A stretch of 64,000 bases of DNA. Origin: Dryocosmus kuriphilus. Its lineage: Eukaryota > Arthropoda > Insecta > Hymenoptera > Cynipidae. Below, in pieces: positions 1 through 9,499 of this stretch (within the stretch, counting starts at the first letter, position 1; every line of letters begins with the position of its first letter). The notes beneath the pieces are model-generated. The model did not search any database, had not been told where the DNA came from, and saw only the letters and a list, made by a program, of their open reading frames with translations. The DNA lies in NCBI GenBank assembly GCA_038277395.1, contig CM076189.1, positions 214,870,011 to 214,934,010 of the forward strand, given 5' to 3'. The position numbers and the translations under genes are program-made.

Positions 1-560
1 CCATTATTTTTCGAGAAAAAGAGGATTGCGTTGGAAAAACAAGAAACAGAAGATAAAAGTTAAGAAAATGCGTTCGATCACGCTCGTCCCTCTTTCCAAG
101 CTTAAGTGAAGGGACTACGCATTCACTGACAGGTCACGGAAATGCGTTCAGTCCGACTCGTCCCCCCTTCCAAGATTAAGTGAAAGGGGGAGGGTTGTTA
201 GGCATCGAATGGTGGGTCACGAAAATGCATTCGGTTACGCAGGAATGCACCCCTATTTTTTCTCATCGAAATAATTTAGGTCACACTTCTAATCTTTTTG
301 AATGTGTTCATCAGCGTTTTTCTCGGAAACTATTGGTCGTAGAGAAAATTGTTGAACCATTTTCCGAAATTCTGCGTATTTACTGAGATAAACGCAAAAA
401 CCATAAACAATATAGTGAAAAAAATTTTTCGAAAATTTGTATGATCAAAATTTATTTGCGCTACGTGGAGAATCACCCATTGATTAGATTTTTCATATTT
501 TCCGTTATGTTGTAGCTAAAAATAAATAAAAAATACTAAAATACTAAAATACTGCAAGTT
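1..560. repeat. Diverged partial copy of the 1.3-2.7 kb foldback family
   Basis: The first 40 bases (CCATTATTTTTCGAGAAA and onward) recur almost unchanged at 1869-1910. What follows holds two degenerate copies of the same AAATGCGTTCAG...CTCGTCCCC unit found at 1930-2345, at about 67-200. Here the G tract is only GGGGGAGGG. The 3' part (TCTCGGAAACT at about 325; TTACTGAGATAAACGCAAAAACC at about 380) matches the inner arm at 2415-2560. It is truncated at the window edge. No gene is supported in it. Confidence 0.7.
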
Positions 561-641
561 TATAAAGAAAGAAGGGACTTTTGTCTCTGGTTGCAGAAAA
601 AAGTAGAAGACTCTTTTTAAAGGGGTTCGTTCGTTTTGCTT

Positions 642-1166
642 TCAAGAGGAGAAAGAATGAATGGCGAAGAAATAGAGGTCGAAACACGAAGTGTGCAGGC
701 TGTTCTGTTCAATTTCTTCATTTCTTGCTTTGATCGGCATCAGTCCGATTGTGAGACAGAGCACAGGTTGAAATCGAGGATATCTCTCGACAACGTCCAA
801 GCATGACATTCTTTCAGCAGCCTCGTCGTCTCCCTCTTCGTGCTTAATGCTCATTGAATAGCCATTGAACACCGTATGATCTCTCCCTTGAATTTCTGCG
901 TGCCGCATTTCTTGCAGGCCGAGGAACGACAAGCTGCCATATTTGGGCCTACCGCGTCGTACGATCATCGTCAATAGAATTCTCAATGAGTGTATTGAGA
1001 GTATCGCTTTAGAGTTTCCAGTTATGAAACTGCGCCTGCCACTGCTTCTGTTGAAGTCTCCACTCTCCACCCACAAAAATCCACTTTCCATATTATTCGT
1101 ACTATCTTGTTGAAATATAAATTGCCCAGATGGGTACTTTACAAGTGAGGCTATAAGCAACATTCC
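642..1166 (-). CDS. Unassigned 173-codon ORF, possible terminal exon
   Basis: This reverse-strand ORF encodes about 173 residues and is more GC-rich than its surroundings. On the minus strand its first codon follows a pyrimidine-rich run ending TTGCATAG, a plausible 3' splice site at about 1166, so it could be a 3' terminal exon rather than a complete gene. The C-terminal half contains ERMSCLDVVERYPRF followed by a further Cys. That faintly recalls the EMCL...YYPR...C motif of copper type II ascorbate-dependent monooxygenases (DBH/MOXD family), but the N-terminal part shows no match I can recognise and no histidine copper ligands are evident. No other exon was found nearby. It may equally be a fortuitous ORF. 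Confidence 0.25.
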   Translation of the reverse strand, partial: GMLLIASLVKYPSGQFIFQQDSTNNMESGFLWVESGDFNRSSGRRSFITGNSKAILSIHSLRILLTMIVRRGRPKYGSLSFLGLQEMRHAEIQGRDHTVFNGYSMSIKHEEGDDEAAERMSCLDVVERYPRFQPVLCLTIGLMPIKARNEEIEQNSLHTSCFDLYFFAIHSFSS

Positions 1167-1358
1167 TATGCAATAAAAAAATTTTTTTTTTTGAGAACCG
1201 AGAAGATCGAAAAATTATTCTTAATGTCTTGAATATGATGACTGATTATGGGAAATGAGGTTGTAGATAAAAGTGGATTTTTCAAATTTTTGAACAGTTT
1301 TTGGATGGAGTTCCGACAACTGGAAACCTCTGATTTTCTTGGGTCTCCGTATACTTAT

Positions 1359-1661
1359 CGATGAATGAGTCACTTTTGCAAAGGTCAAGTGAAATCAAAA
1401 ATTCAAAAAGAATTAAGAAACGTTTCGGCCAAGATACTGGCCCTCTTCAGTCAAGTTTATTTCTATAAAGATACAAGAAACCAGAACCCATCAAATTTAG
1501 ATAAATAAATGAATTATTACAAATTGTTTAAATACTGAGTATTTTTACATTTGTTTGCGTTACGAGAATGAAAATTGAGCATTATAAAAGATGAAATTAT
1601 GAGATTAATAAAAATATTTCATACCTTTTTAAAAATAAGTCGTCTTATGTATTTTACTTAT
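1359..1661 (-). mobile_element. ~300 bp insertion with hammerhead-like motif and 7 bp target duplication
   Basis: The left foldback arm is interrupted here. TACTTAT occurs at 1352-1358 and again at 1655-1661, exactly bracketing the insertion. The uninterrupted right arm of the foldback (near 2640-2665) has the same sequence without the insertion, so it serves as an empty site. The insert has no coding potential. Its minus strand carries CTGAAGAG, then a GGCCAG/TTGGCC stem, then CGAAACG, the arrangement seen in the terminal repeats of Penelope-like elements. It could be a 5'-truncated Penelope terminal repeat or a small non-autonomous retrozyme-like element. Confidence 0.65.
1420..1452 (-). 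ncRNA. Hammerhead-ribozyme-like motif
   Basis: On the minus strand the order is CUGAAGA (fits CUGANGA, since core position 7 is variable), a 6 bp stem GGCCAG/UUGGCC closed by UAUC, then GAAACGU followed by U. The GAAAC-GU-H layout fits a minimal dimer-type hammerhead in which stem III is only two pairs. One unpaired G lies between CUGANGA and the stem, which departs from the canonical fold. Activity cannot be judged from sequence. Confidence 0.4.
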
Positions 1662-1929
1662 GTATTTTGACGTGCTGATTACAAAAATGATAGTGAAAAT
1701 TGTCGACAAGGATGTCTTCATGGTAAAAACCAAAAAAAAAAAACCCATAAAAATTATGATTTTTTTCATTATCTCAGTAAATACGGAGAATTTTGAAAAA
1801 TATTTCAAACAAAAGTTCTAGCTAGTATAAAAATACATCTTTTTTGTATTATACACTTTTTACCTAAAACCATTATTTTTCGAGAAAAAGAGGATTGCGT
1901 TGGAAAAACCACAAAAAAAAAGAAAACAG

Positions 1930-2345
1930 TTGCAGATATGCGTTAGGTCACGCTTGTCCCCCTGTCCAAAGTTAACGGGGGGGGGGGGGGGGGGGGCTAC
2001 GAATTTACTGCATAGTTACGAAAATGCGTTCAGCTACGCTCGTCCCCTTTTCCAGGTTTAAGGGGGGGGGGGGGGGGGGCTAAGCATATACTGACTAGTT
2101 ACGTAAATGCGTTCAGTTACGTTCGTCCCCTTTTCTAGGTTTAAAAAGGGTACGAGCGTGACTGAACACATTTCCGTAAGCAGATAACAACCCCCCCCCC
2201 CCCCCCCCCCCCCATTAAACCTGGAAAGGGGGACGAGCGGGACTGAACACGTTTCCGTAACCAATCAGTAAATGCGTAGCGTAGCCCCCCCCCCCCCCTC
2301 TTAAGCCTGGAAAGGGGGATGAGCGTGACTGAACACATTTCCGTA
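1930..2345. repeat. Inverted tandem array with G20, G18, C23 and C14 tracts
   Basis: Units of roughly 80-100 bp (AAATGCGTTCAGTTACGCT, CGTCCCC, a G tract, then GCTACGCATTTACTGA) read forward from about 1935 to 2145 and in reverse complement from about 2140 to 2345. The centre of symmetry lies near 2145. G runs occupy 1977-1996 and 2062-2079; C runs occupy 2191-2213 and 2285-2298. Long monotonic G/C tracts are slippage-prone and can form G-quadruplexes, so their exact lengths may be assembly-dependent. Confidence 0.85.
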
Positions 2346-2720
2346 ATCAGTCAGTGGTGAAAAGCGTGAGTAGGTACGAAACTGAAACCAATGAAGATAC
2401 GATGTAAATCTTTGTATCATTGATTTTCTCGGAAACTTTCATTCACAGGAAAAGATGTTTGTAACAAAAAATGTGTATTTGGATGAGATCTACAACTTTT
2501 GTTTGAGACATTTTTTTAAAATTTTGCATATTAGCTGAGTTAAACGCAAAAAAACCATGATTTTTATGATTTTTTCATGGTTTCACCATGAAAATCGACT
2601 AGTCGCCAATTTTCACTATCATTTTCGTAATCAGCACGTCAAAATACATAAGTGTACTGAGACCCAAGAAAATCAGAGGTTTCCGGTTTTTGGAACTCCA
2701 CCCCAGTTTTTTACTAGCTT

Positions 2721-4007
2721 TCTATTTAAAAATTAAAATATTGCCTGCTTAGTAAAAATGAACTTTTTCTGTCGTTTTTTATTGACTTTTTAATGAAAAG
2801 ATGACCATAATTCACATATAACCTAATTTCTGTTTATCCATATTGCCATGTGTGGTAAGTTTTAATTTTCCTAATTTCCATTTCACCGAATCATCGTGTC
2901 ATATAAATTTTATTTTCCTTTAAAACCTTTAAAAAAAACCTAAAATTCTAAGCAATTTGTTGGAGTGCGATTTAGACTTGTATTAGACGTTTGATTTCGT
3001 TTTTTGGTATTCTGATTAGGATCTTAAGCTTCCATTTGGAAGTTTACTTAACGATAATTCGGTTAAATGAGTATCAGGGTAATTGTCTGTTCGAAAAAAT
3101 TAATATTATGGGAAATGACAAATTCGATAGAATAGAAACACGGTTAAATAGAAATTAGGGTAAATAAAACGTATGCCAACTGGGAATTCGGATAAATAGA
3201 AATTAGGTTAAATGGGAATTACGGCAAGTATATTATATGCCAAATAAATATTCGAACAAATACAAATTAGGTTCAATGGTATTTCGGATAAATACGAATT
3301 ATGATGAGTGACTTTTAGGTGACTTTTTTTTCGGTGAAATGAAATTTAGGGAATATTCACGCGCCTCCTGGAATGTTTAGCACCCGTCATTTAAACTTCA
3401 ATATATTTTTTTGGGTTGTTCAGGGCATGGAAAACCTGTAATGATATTTTTTCCCTGAAGTACTTTTAAACGCATTTAAAAATCTGCGGCTTCAAATTTC
3501 AAATTGCTTAACTATTTCTTCAGATAAATCTCACTGATTCAGAGCATATTATTAAGGATTGCATTTTGAAATACAATTTTTTAATAGCTTTCAGTTAGAA
3601 GCTTAACGAAATTGCAGGTTTTTCAGAAGCTTAAAAAGTTTATTTCTTTATTTTGAAAATAATGCAAATTAAAGTTTATTCAATTTCACTTAACGTCATT
3701 ATTCTTCTTTCTGGAATGGGGCTGTCAGTGTGAGGTTTTGAATTTTTAGATTTTCATTCATGTGAGTGTGATGGAATCGTCCAAATTTTCGATCTCCATT
3801 TTTTAACGGATTTTTACGTTTCAGGACTCATAGAATCCGAAAATAATGAAATTTTGTCGGTGTCTGCCTGTCTATATATTTGTATATATCTATGCATGTA
3901 TGTATGAATGTCCAAAAAGTTCCGGGACACCCCAGTAAGTCCCAAGATATAACTATTTCCGAAGAGGTTAAGGTCATTCCTCTAGTAACTTTGAACTAGG
4001 AATCCAA
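2721..4007. other. Gene-free AT-rich stretch with a degenerate tandem repeat
   Basis: No supportable gene is present. From about 3050 to 3325 there is a degenerate repeat of about 55-65 bp built around GGTTAAATAGAAATTAGGTAAAT, with at least four recognisable copies. The rest is AT-rich and unassigned. Confidence 0.5.
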
Positions 4008-4405
4008 CGGTGACCTTGGTTTTGACCCTGAACTTTTCCTTCAAGGTCATTTCAAGGTCAATTTTTTTTTGAAAGAGCGAGAAATTTTATGCACAAACAT
4101 GTACTCAGGTTGTAGGTCAGGTATGACCTTGGTGGTTACGCAAAGATAACTTCAACTTAAAAAAGGTCTGGGTAGGAAGGTATTGGAAGGTATTTTATCT
4201 TTTCTCTAAAATACCTAGACCTTGTTTAAGTTGAAGTGACCTTTACGTAACCACCAAAGTCATACCTGACCTACAACCTGAGTACATGTTTATACGTAAA
4301 ATTTCCCGCTCTTTCGATTGCCGTTGTCAAAAATAGGGGTTCCCATTTTTTAACAAAGTTGACCTTGAAATGACCTTAAAGGACAAGTTCAAGGTCACCC
4401 CTATG
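4008..4405. repeat. Foldback with repeated TCAAGGTCA motifs
   Basis: The left arm (about 4008-4175) pairs with the right arm (about 4210-4405). Shared landmarks are ACATGTACTCAGGTTGTAGG at about 4097 against its complement at about 4270, and the GAAAGAGCG block at about 4070 against its complement at about 4310. The right arm has an extra ~45 bp. The arms carry several copies of TCAAGGTCA, which matches the known monomeric binding site of FTZ-F1/ERR-type nuclear receptors. Any regulatory role is inference. Confidence 0.75.
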
Positions 4406-4559
4406 TGTATGTAGGTATGTCCTGTTTGGTTACCTGAATTTTGTTGCCACGCTACCTTTGGAATGATTTGTCAAATCCCATCAGGCTTTAATACACTTTT
4501 TTAGGATCTCAAAATTAAGGTCAAGTTCGTTAACCAGTTTTAATTCAACCAAAATTAAG

Positions 4560-5060
4560 AAATTTAGAGCATTTTCAAAATTTTTAAAAAATTTTCTTAT
4601 ATTTTCAGAAATTTTTGTTAAAGTTTCTGGTAGATGACAAAAAGACTTGCAAATTATCTTAATGACATTTTTTCATTCGATGCAAATTAAAAAGTTTACA
4701 TGATTTTCAATATTTTCAAAATTTTCAAAAAGGAATTTCTTATGACTCAGAGATTTTTGTCAAAGTTTCTGGTAGATGTCAAAAAAACTTGCAAATTATT
4801 TTTGTGATATTTTTCAATTCGATTAAAATTTAAAAAGTATAGCTACATGATTTTCAATATTTTCAAAATTAAAAAAAAGTGGCAAAAACTATTTTTCTAC
4901 TAGATTAGCAAAACTCAGTCGACATTTTTAGAAGATATCAAATAGGTTTAGAAATTATCTCGATGCAATTTTTCGATTAAAACAAAATTTAAAAAGTTAA
5001 AAATCATTTTAAATATTATGAAATTGTTTTTTTAAAAAAGAGATTCATAAGCTATAATTA
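4560..5060. repeat. Degenerate ~137 bp tandem repeat
   Basis: AATTTTTGTTAAAGTTTCTG with the following GGTAGATGACAAAAAGACTT recurs about 137 bp later (near 4608 and 4745), with a weaker third unit near 4905. Each unit includes CATGATTTTCAATATTTTC. No coding potential is seen. The stretch 5060-5430 that follows holds nothing recognisable. Confidence 0.6.
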
Positions 5061-5429
5061 TGATATTTAGTAGATACGTTATGTATGGGAAAAAATGGTG
5101 TCATGCGATTCATCAAAAGTAAGAGAGATTTTATAGGTAATGAAAACAAGATATTAAAATAATAGTGCAAGATTTACAGCAAAATTATATCTCGGTCTGG
5201 GGCTGTTTATTTCGATCATCACGCAAAAGTACAGAAAAGCTGATGTTATTGTATTTGAAATGAGCAGTTTAAAATGTTTATCATTTAAAATATTACGAAT
5301 ATCAAACGAACGCGTTATTTTTCAGACGCGGCATAAAATTCAGGGGCGGCCAACGTGGTATGAACCCGTTCCGTGATTTCTTTAAATGTTAATTACAACA
5401 TTTCATATATTAACCTGTCTGTAAAACCT

Positions 5430-5612
5430 AATTGTCGAGCGCGAAGCGCGTGTGTCGCAATGAGAATGTAATCGTCAAAGCCGCAGGGGCTTTGAGAATC
5501 TCCGTCAGAGTTAAATGTTAATGAAATCATCCGAGCGCGTAGCTCGAGTTAAATACAGTATCCAGCGCGAAGCGCCCAATGAGAATGTGCCCGCTAGGCG
5601 GGCGTATTTTTT
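5430..5612. repeat. GC-hairpin cluster (fragment of element A)
   Basis: GC-rich short palindromes stand out in AT-rich DNA: GAGCGCGAAGCGCG at about 5438, a variant GAGCGCGTAGCTCGAG near 5530, CCAGCGCGAAGCGCCC near 5562, and CCCGCTAGGCGGGCG near 5590. The spacer word AATGAGAATGT is shared with the clusters at 10806, 25800 and 54055. This copy lacks the ~155 bp internal units of the complete elements. Confidence 0.7.
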
Positions 5613-5789
5613 TAAATTATCCTGGAAAATATTTTTAATTTTGAAATCGAAGGTCTGTTGTAACCCTGTTTTTTGCTGCTGTGAAATCATTGAATAGCTA
5701 TTGTAATTTTAGTGGTTTTTCATTAATTTAGATCTTGAAAGATTAAAAAATTAACCATTATTTTCATTTTAATATGGCAAGTGTCTGAG

Positions 5790-7735
5790 TAGAATTAATG
5801 TTAGAAGTCTTATAAGATGGAAACTGACATATTTCAGACAAAATTTTTAGAGTATTCAGAGGAGTTGAAAAGCAGAAATCTACTTTATCAGAACTCATGG
5901 TACTTTTTCGCGATTTTTGAACAAAATCCGAAATATACAATTTTTCTAAAAAATCACCGTGGACCGGATTTGAACCGGCAACCTTCTCCGGTTGCACAAT
6001 GGGTTAAAAAAGTGTCTGTGGACAAATTGATATTCAGAAGCTATTTCTCGACTAATTTCAACGTTTTTTTAAAAGATTAAATCTAATAAAATTCCGCATA
6101 AATTCGTCTTGCACAATTTTGAAAAAAAATTTAATTAATAATGAAAATGAAAGAAAATAAATCAATTTTTCACAAGTGTGTCGGTTTTTGAAAAATACTT
6201 GGATTCAATTAGAAATACCTAGAATTAATGAATTATCTAGCCAAAAAAGTTGTCTGATAGCTTAGAAATTGTTTAAAAATCTATTGAATTTGTTATAAAC
6301 AAATAGGTGAGTGAAAGTGGATTCATGGGAATTGGCAGTGATTCGTCAATTGATTCGCACTAAATTTAAACAATTTAGAGACGAAAACCGTTTTTTAATT
6401 GAACTCATGAAAGATAATAAATAATTTGTTATTCTATAAACATATTTTATAAACAATTATGCACAGTTTTACGTTAAAAAAGACCAAGTTTTTAACTTCA
6501 GAAATAGTCGAAAAATGCATTTGTTAATTAAGTTTGTTTAAAAAATTATTAACTGTTATCGATCGACAGCAAAGAGCCCCTAATAAATAACAGGCTGCTA
6601 TTTTAAAATAGATATAAAAAAAATAAAGTGTATCTTTTATAAATAAGAAATATATGAATAATAAATATAATTGTATAATAATATAATATAAAAATATAAA
6701 TATATATAAAATATATAAATATAATATAAATATATAAATATAAATAATAAAGTTAAATTTAAAAAAAAAATACCGTGGACAAATTGATATTCAGAAGCCA
6801 TTTCTCAACCGATTTAAACGCTTTTTTTCAAATTAAAGCTAATAAAATTCCGCATAAATCTATCATGGTCAATTTTGAAAAAAAAAAAAAAATTTTTGCC
6901 TTAAAGAAACGCAATTTTTTGTTAAAAAATGACTAAAATGATAAAAATTTGTTTAAACAACTGCTGTTAGCAATGAAAATTGTTGATCGTCATGTAAGCT
7001 CCCAAAAGGTCTAGAAACTAGTTATTTACACTTTACTACGTTGAAAAACCAAGTTTTTATCTCTAAAAATAGCCAAACAGTGCACTTGTTATTTAAATTT
7101 ATTTAAAAAATCATCAGTTGCTATTGGATGACTACATTTGATAATTAAGTGACATTTACGTATAATTTTTGTCCGATTCAGTACAAAAAATTGATTTATT
7201 TCATCATAAATACCTGCTGTGGATAACTGTTTATAAAATTTGTTTATAAAATAAAAAACTATTTATTATATTTCATCATGAATTCATTTAAAAAATAATT
7301 TTCGGCTCTAAATTGTTCAAATTTAGTGCAAATCAATTGACGAATCACTGACAATCCCCATGAATCCATTTTCACTCATCTATTTGTTTATAACAAATTC
7401 AATAAATTTTTAAACAATTGTTAAGCTATTAGACAACTTTTCGGGATAGTCGCTTCCTTGATTCTCGGTATTTCGAATTGAATCAAAGTATTTCTCAAAA
7501 ACCGATACTCTTCTGAATTTTTTTTTTCATTTTCGTTATTAAATAAAAAAACGAAATTTTTTTAGATATTTTTAGTTTTTTAGAAAAATTGTATATTTAG
7601 GATTTTTTCAAAAATCGCGAAAAAGTATCATGAGCTCTGATAAAGTAGATTTCTGCTTTTCAACTCCTCTGAATACTCTAAAAATTTTGTCTGAAGTATG
7701 TCAGTTTCCATCTTATAAGACTTCTAATAAAAAAT
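5790..7735 (-). mobile_element. E1 foldback element, copy 1 (rearranged)
   Basis: 6010-6620 is the inverted counterpart of 10280-10800, and 6890-7560 is the inverted counterpart of 9510-10280, so together they form a reverse-oriented copy of the E1 element at 9.5-12 kb. It is split by an AT-rich insertion (about 6620-6890, including pure A/T at 6650-6755). Outer arms at about 5790-5960 and 7565-7730 are reverse complements of each other (CAGACAAAATTTTTAGAGTA against its complement near 7675). No transposase is encoded. The half-elements are themselves partly palindromic. Confidence 0.7.
5955..5998 (-). other. tRNA 3'-half-like sequence (T arm)
   Basis: On the minus strand the sequence reads GGTTGCCGGTTCAAATCCGG then TCCACGGTG. 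It forms a T arm (GCCGG / loop TTCAAAT / CCGGT) containing a good RNA polymerase III box B, preceded by a GCAACC...GGTTGC hairpin. No box A or 5' half is found upstream, so this is a tRNA-derived SINE fragment or tRNA relic, not a working tRNA gene. Confidence 0.55.
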
Positions 7736-8176
7736 TAACATTTTTAGGATGTCAGTGAAATATTGCTGATTTAAATTCAGAGAGAGACGATTTAAATAGG
7801 TCTCCATTATCTATTATACACCCCTCAGAGTTTTTTTCCAAAATTCTTTTTTTTTAATCTTAGAACATGCTATATGGTATACAGGTACACCTTAAAAAAT
7901 AATAGTTCGGATTACTAGATGAAATATTTTGAAACCCTATGAAATTGAACGGCGCACAGTGGGGGGAAAAAAAAAAAAAATACCGTGGAAAAATTGATAT
8001 TCAGAAGCCATTTCACAACCGATTTAAACGTTTTTTTTTTCAAATCAAAGCTAATAAAATTCCGCATAAATCTATCATGGTCAATTTTGAAAAAAAATTT
8101 ATTTAATAACGAAAATGAAAGAAGATAAATAAATTTTTCCGAAGAGTATTGCTTTTCGAGAAATACTAGAATCAAT
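7736..8176 (+). mobile_element. E1 partial copy 3
   Basis: From about 7980 the sequence GTGGAAAAATTGATATTCAG onward repeats the E1 terminal region seen at 6011, 6775 and 9512. The copy is cut at 8176 by the 8177-8823 element and resumes at 8824 (AATGATGCGACTGTCCGGAAAAG), which aligns to AAGGAAGCAGCTATCCCGAAAAG at 9725-9747. Before it, 7736-7975 is unassigned AT-rich sequence. Confidence 0.65.
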
Positions 8177-8391
8177 CCCCGCCGGCAGGAATCGTTGTAG
8201 CAACGTTCTTACAACCGTAACTTTCTAACTTTCTGACGAGCGGGCATAACCGGAAAAATCTTTGTGGCAACGTTGATTCAACCGGTAAAATGTCCGCTTA
8301 TTTTGAACGCCAATCGTTGCCCTAATGTTGTTTCGGTTGGTTGCCAGTAGGTTGTCTCAACGTTGGCGCACCGTCGGTATTACATGCATAC

Positions 8392-8463
<72 letters not shown>

Positions 8464-8823
8464 TACATATATAAGTCTACTTTTATAGCTTGTTTTTACT
8501 TTCCAATAAAAGTATTTGATTTTATTCTGTAATTGTTGTTGACATATTAATAATGCAACGTTGAGGCAACGTTGCACAACCGTCGTATAACCGTTTGTAG
8601 ATTCCCATCGCGCCCGATGATCCCAACGGTGCGCCAACGTTGGGACAACCTACTGGCAACCAATCGAACCAACATTAGGGCAACGATTGTCGTTCAACAT
8701 AAGCAGACATTTTACCGATTGCACCAACGTTGCCACAACGATTATTCTGGTTGTACACGTTCGTCGGAAAGTTAGAAAGTGACGGTTGTGACAACGTTGC
8801 TACAACGATTCCTGCCGGCGGGG
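8177..8823. mobile_element. 647 bp TIR element (MITE-like), ends CCCCGCCGGC
   Basis: The ends are perfect inverted repeats beginning CCCCGCCGGCAGGAATCGTT, and the arms continue about 200 bp (to about 8385 on the left and from about 8607 on the right) with many AACGTTG/CAACGTT motifs. Between them lies an (AT)n core. AAT flanks both sides (8174-8176 and 8824-8826). The interrupted E1 sequence rejoins cleanly when the element and one AAT are removed, by comparison with 9722-9747, so a 3 bp target duplication is directly supported. No transposase ORF is present. The superfamily is uncertain; a 3 bp duplication is known for PIF/Harbinger among others. Confidence 0.8.
8396..8459. repeat. (ACAT)n/(AT)n microsatellite
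   Basis: A short ACAT run passes into about 26 AT dinucleotides. It lies in the centre of the 8177-8823 TIR element. The short ORFs that cross it are artefacts of the dinucleotide repeat. Confidence 0.95.
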
Positions 8824-9088
8824 AATGATGCGACTGTCCGGAAAAGTTTTTTAATGTTTATATAAATTCTGTAATATTAATAAATGATTCGTAAACATAA
8901 TATAGTTAGAAATTGTTCTCGTAAAATGACAAAAACTTCTGTAAATTCAAAAAGGGATGTACAAGTAATCATTCAATTATTTTCAATGAACTTGAAAACA
9001 ATTACATCTATCTTCAAAGAATAGTTAATAATTATTCTATATATATATTTATATAATAAAATAACATATATGTCCACTTGGATACATG

Positions 9089-9159
9089 GAGTGGTTTGAG
9101 GCTTCTGGTCCGATTACCGAAGTTAAGCAGCGCTTGGCTTGGTTATACTCGGATTGGGG
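9089..9159 (+). pseudogene. 5S rRNA-like sequence
   Basis: GTCCGATTACCGAAGTTAAG followed by CAGCG and then TGGTTATACTCGGATTGGGG matches the middle of eukaryotic 5S rRNA, including the internal control region (AGTTAAGCAGCG box A region and a degraded box C). The 5' and 3' ends of 5S rRNA are absent or altered, so this is a 5S-derived element (SINE3-like) or pseudogene rather than a working 5S gene. Confidence 0.7.
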
Positions 9160-9499
9160 CTGTCGTGCTAGACGGGAGAGTATTTATCCAATTTAAGCTG
9201 TCTTCACTATTATTCAGAAGTTGTTTCGTGACATTTTTAAGGATTAGTCGTATTTCTAAATGAGCCAAAGCATATTTGGAAAGGAATATACATTTTTTTG
9301 GTTCGGTCGCAATGGCCTCCCACGTCTTTTGTAAATTAATTTAAACTTTAATTATTGGAAATTTATTTGGAGTAATTAATTTCACTGCTTAATATCAAAA
9401 AATATTTTTTAAATTGTAATTTTTACATTCACAGGAACCATTAATTGCACCCGGGCCAAAAACTTGTATATCCCGTTCTATGCGATACGGCGTACAGTG

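Larger units (their letters stand above)
1305..2720. mobile_element. Foldback element with poly-G/C core
   Basis: The left arm (about 1305-1358 plus 1662-1900) is the reverse complement of the right arm (about 2400-2720). Shared landmarks are GGAAACCTCTGATTTTCTTG at 1322-1341 against its complement near 2670-2690, and TATTTTGACGTGCTGATTAC at 1664-1683 against its complement near 2630-2650. Between the arms is a symmetrical tandem array with homopolymer G and C runs (separate entry). No transposase ORF is visible, so it is non-autonomous or structural. The left arm is interrupted by a separate ~300 bp insertion. Confidence 0.75.

Noticed and set aside
2058..2338. Gly-rich ORFs
   Set aside because: Translation of the G/C homopolymer runs.
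5955..5998. Working tRNA gene
   Set aside because: Only the T arm and 3' end are present; no box A or anticodon arm.
8380..8637. ORFs across the (AT)n tract giving Tyr/Ile repeats
   Set aside because: By-product of a dinucleotide repeat.
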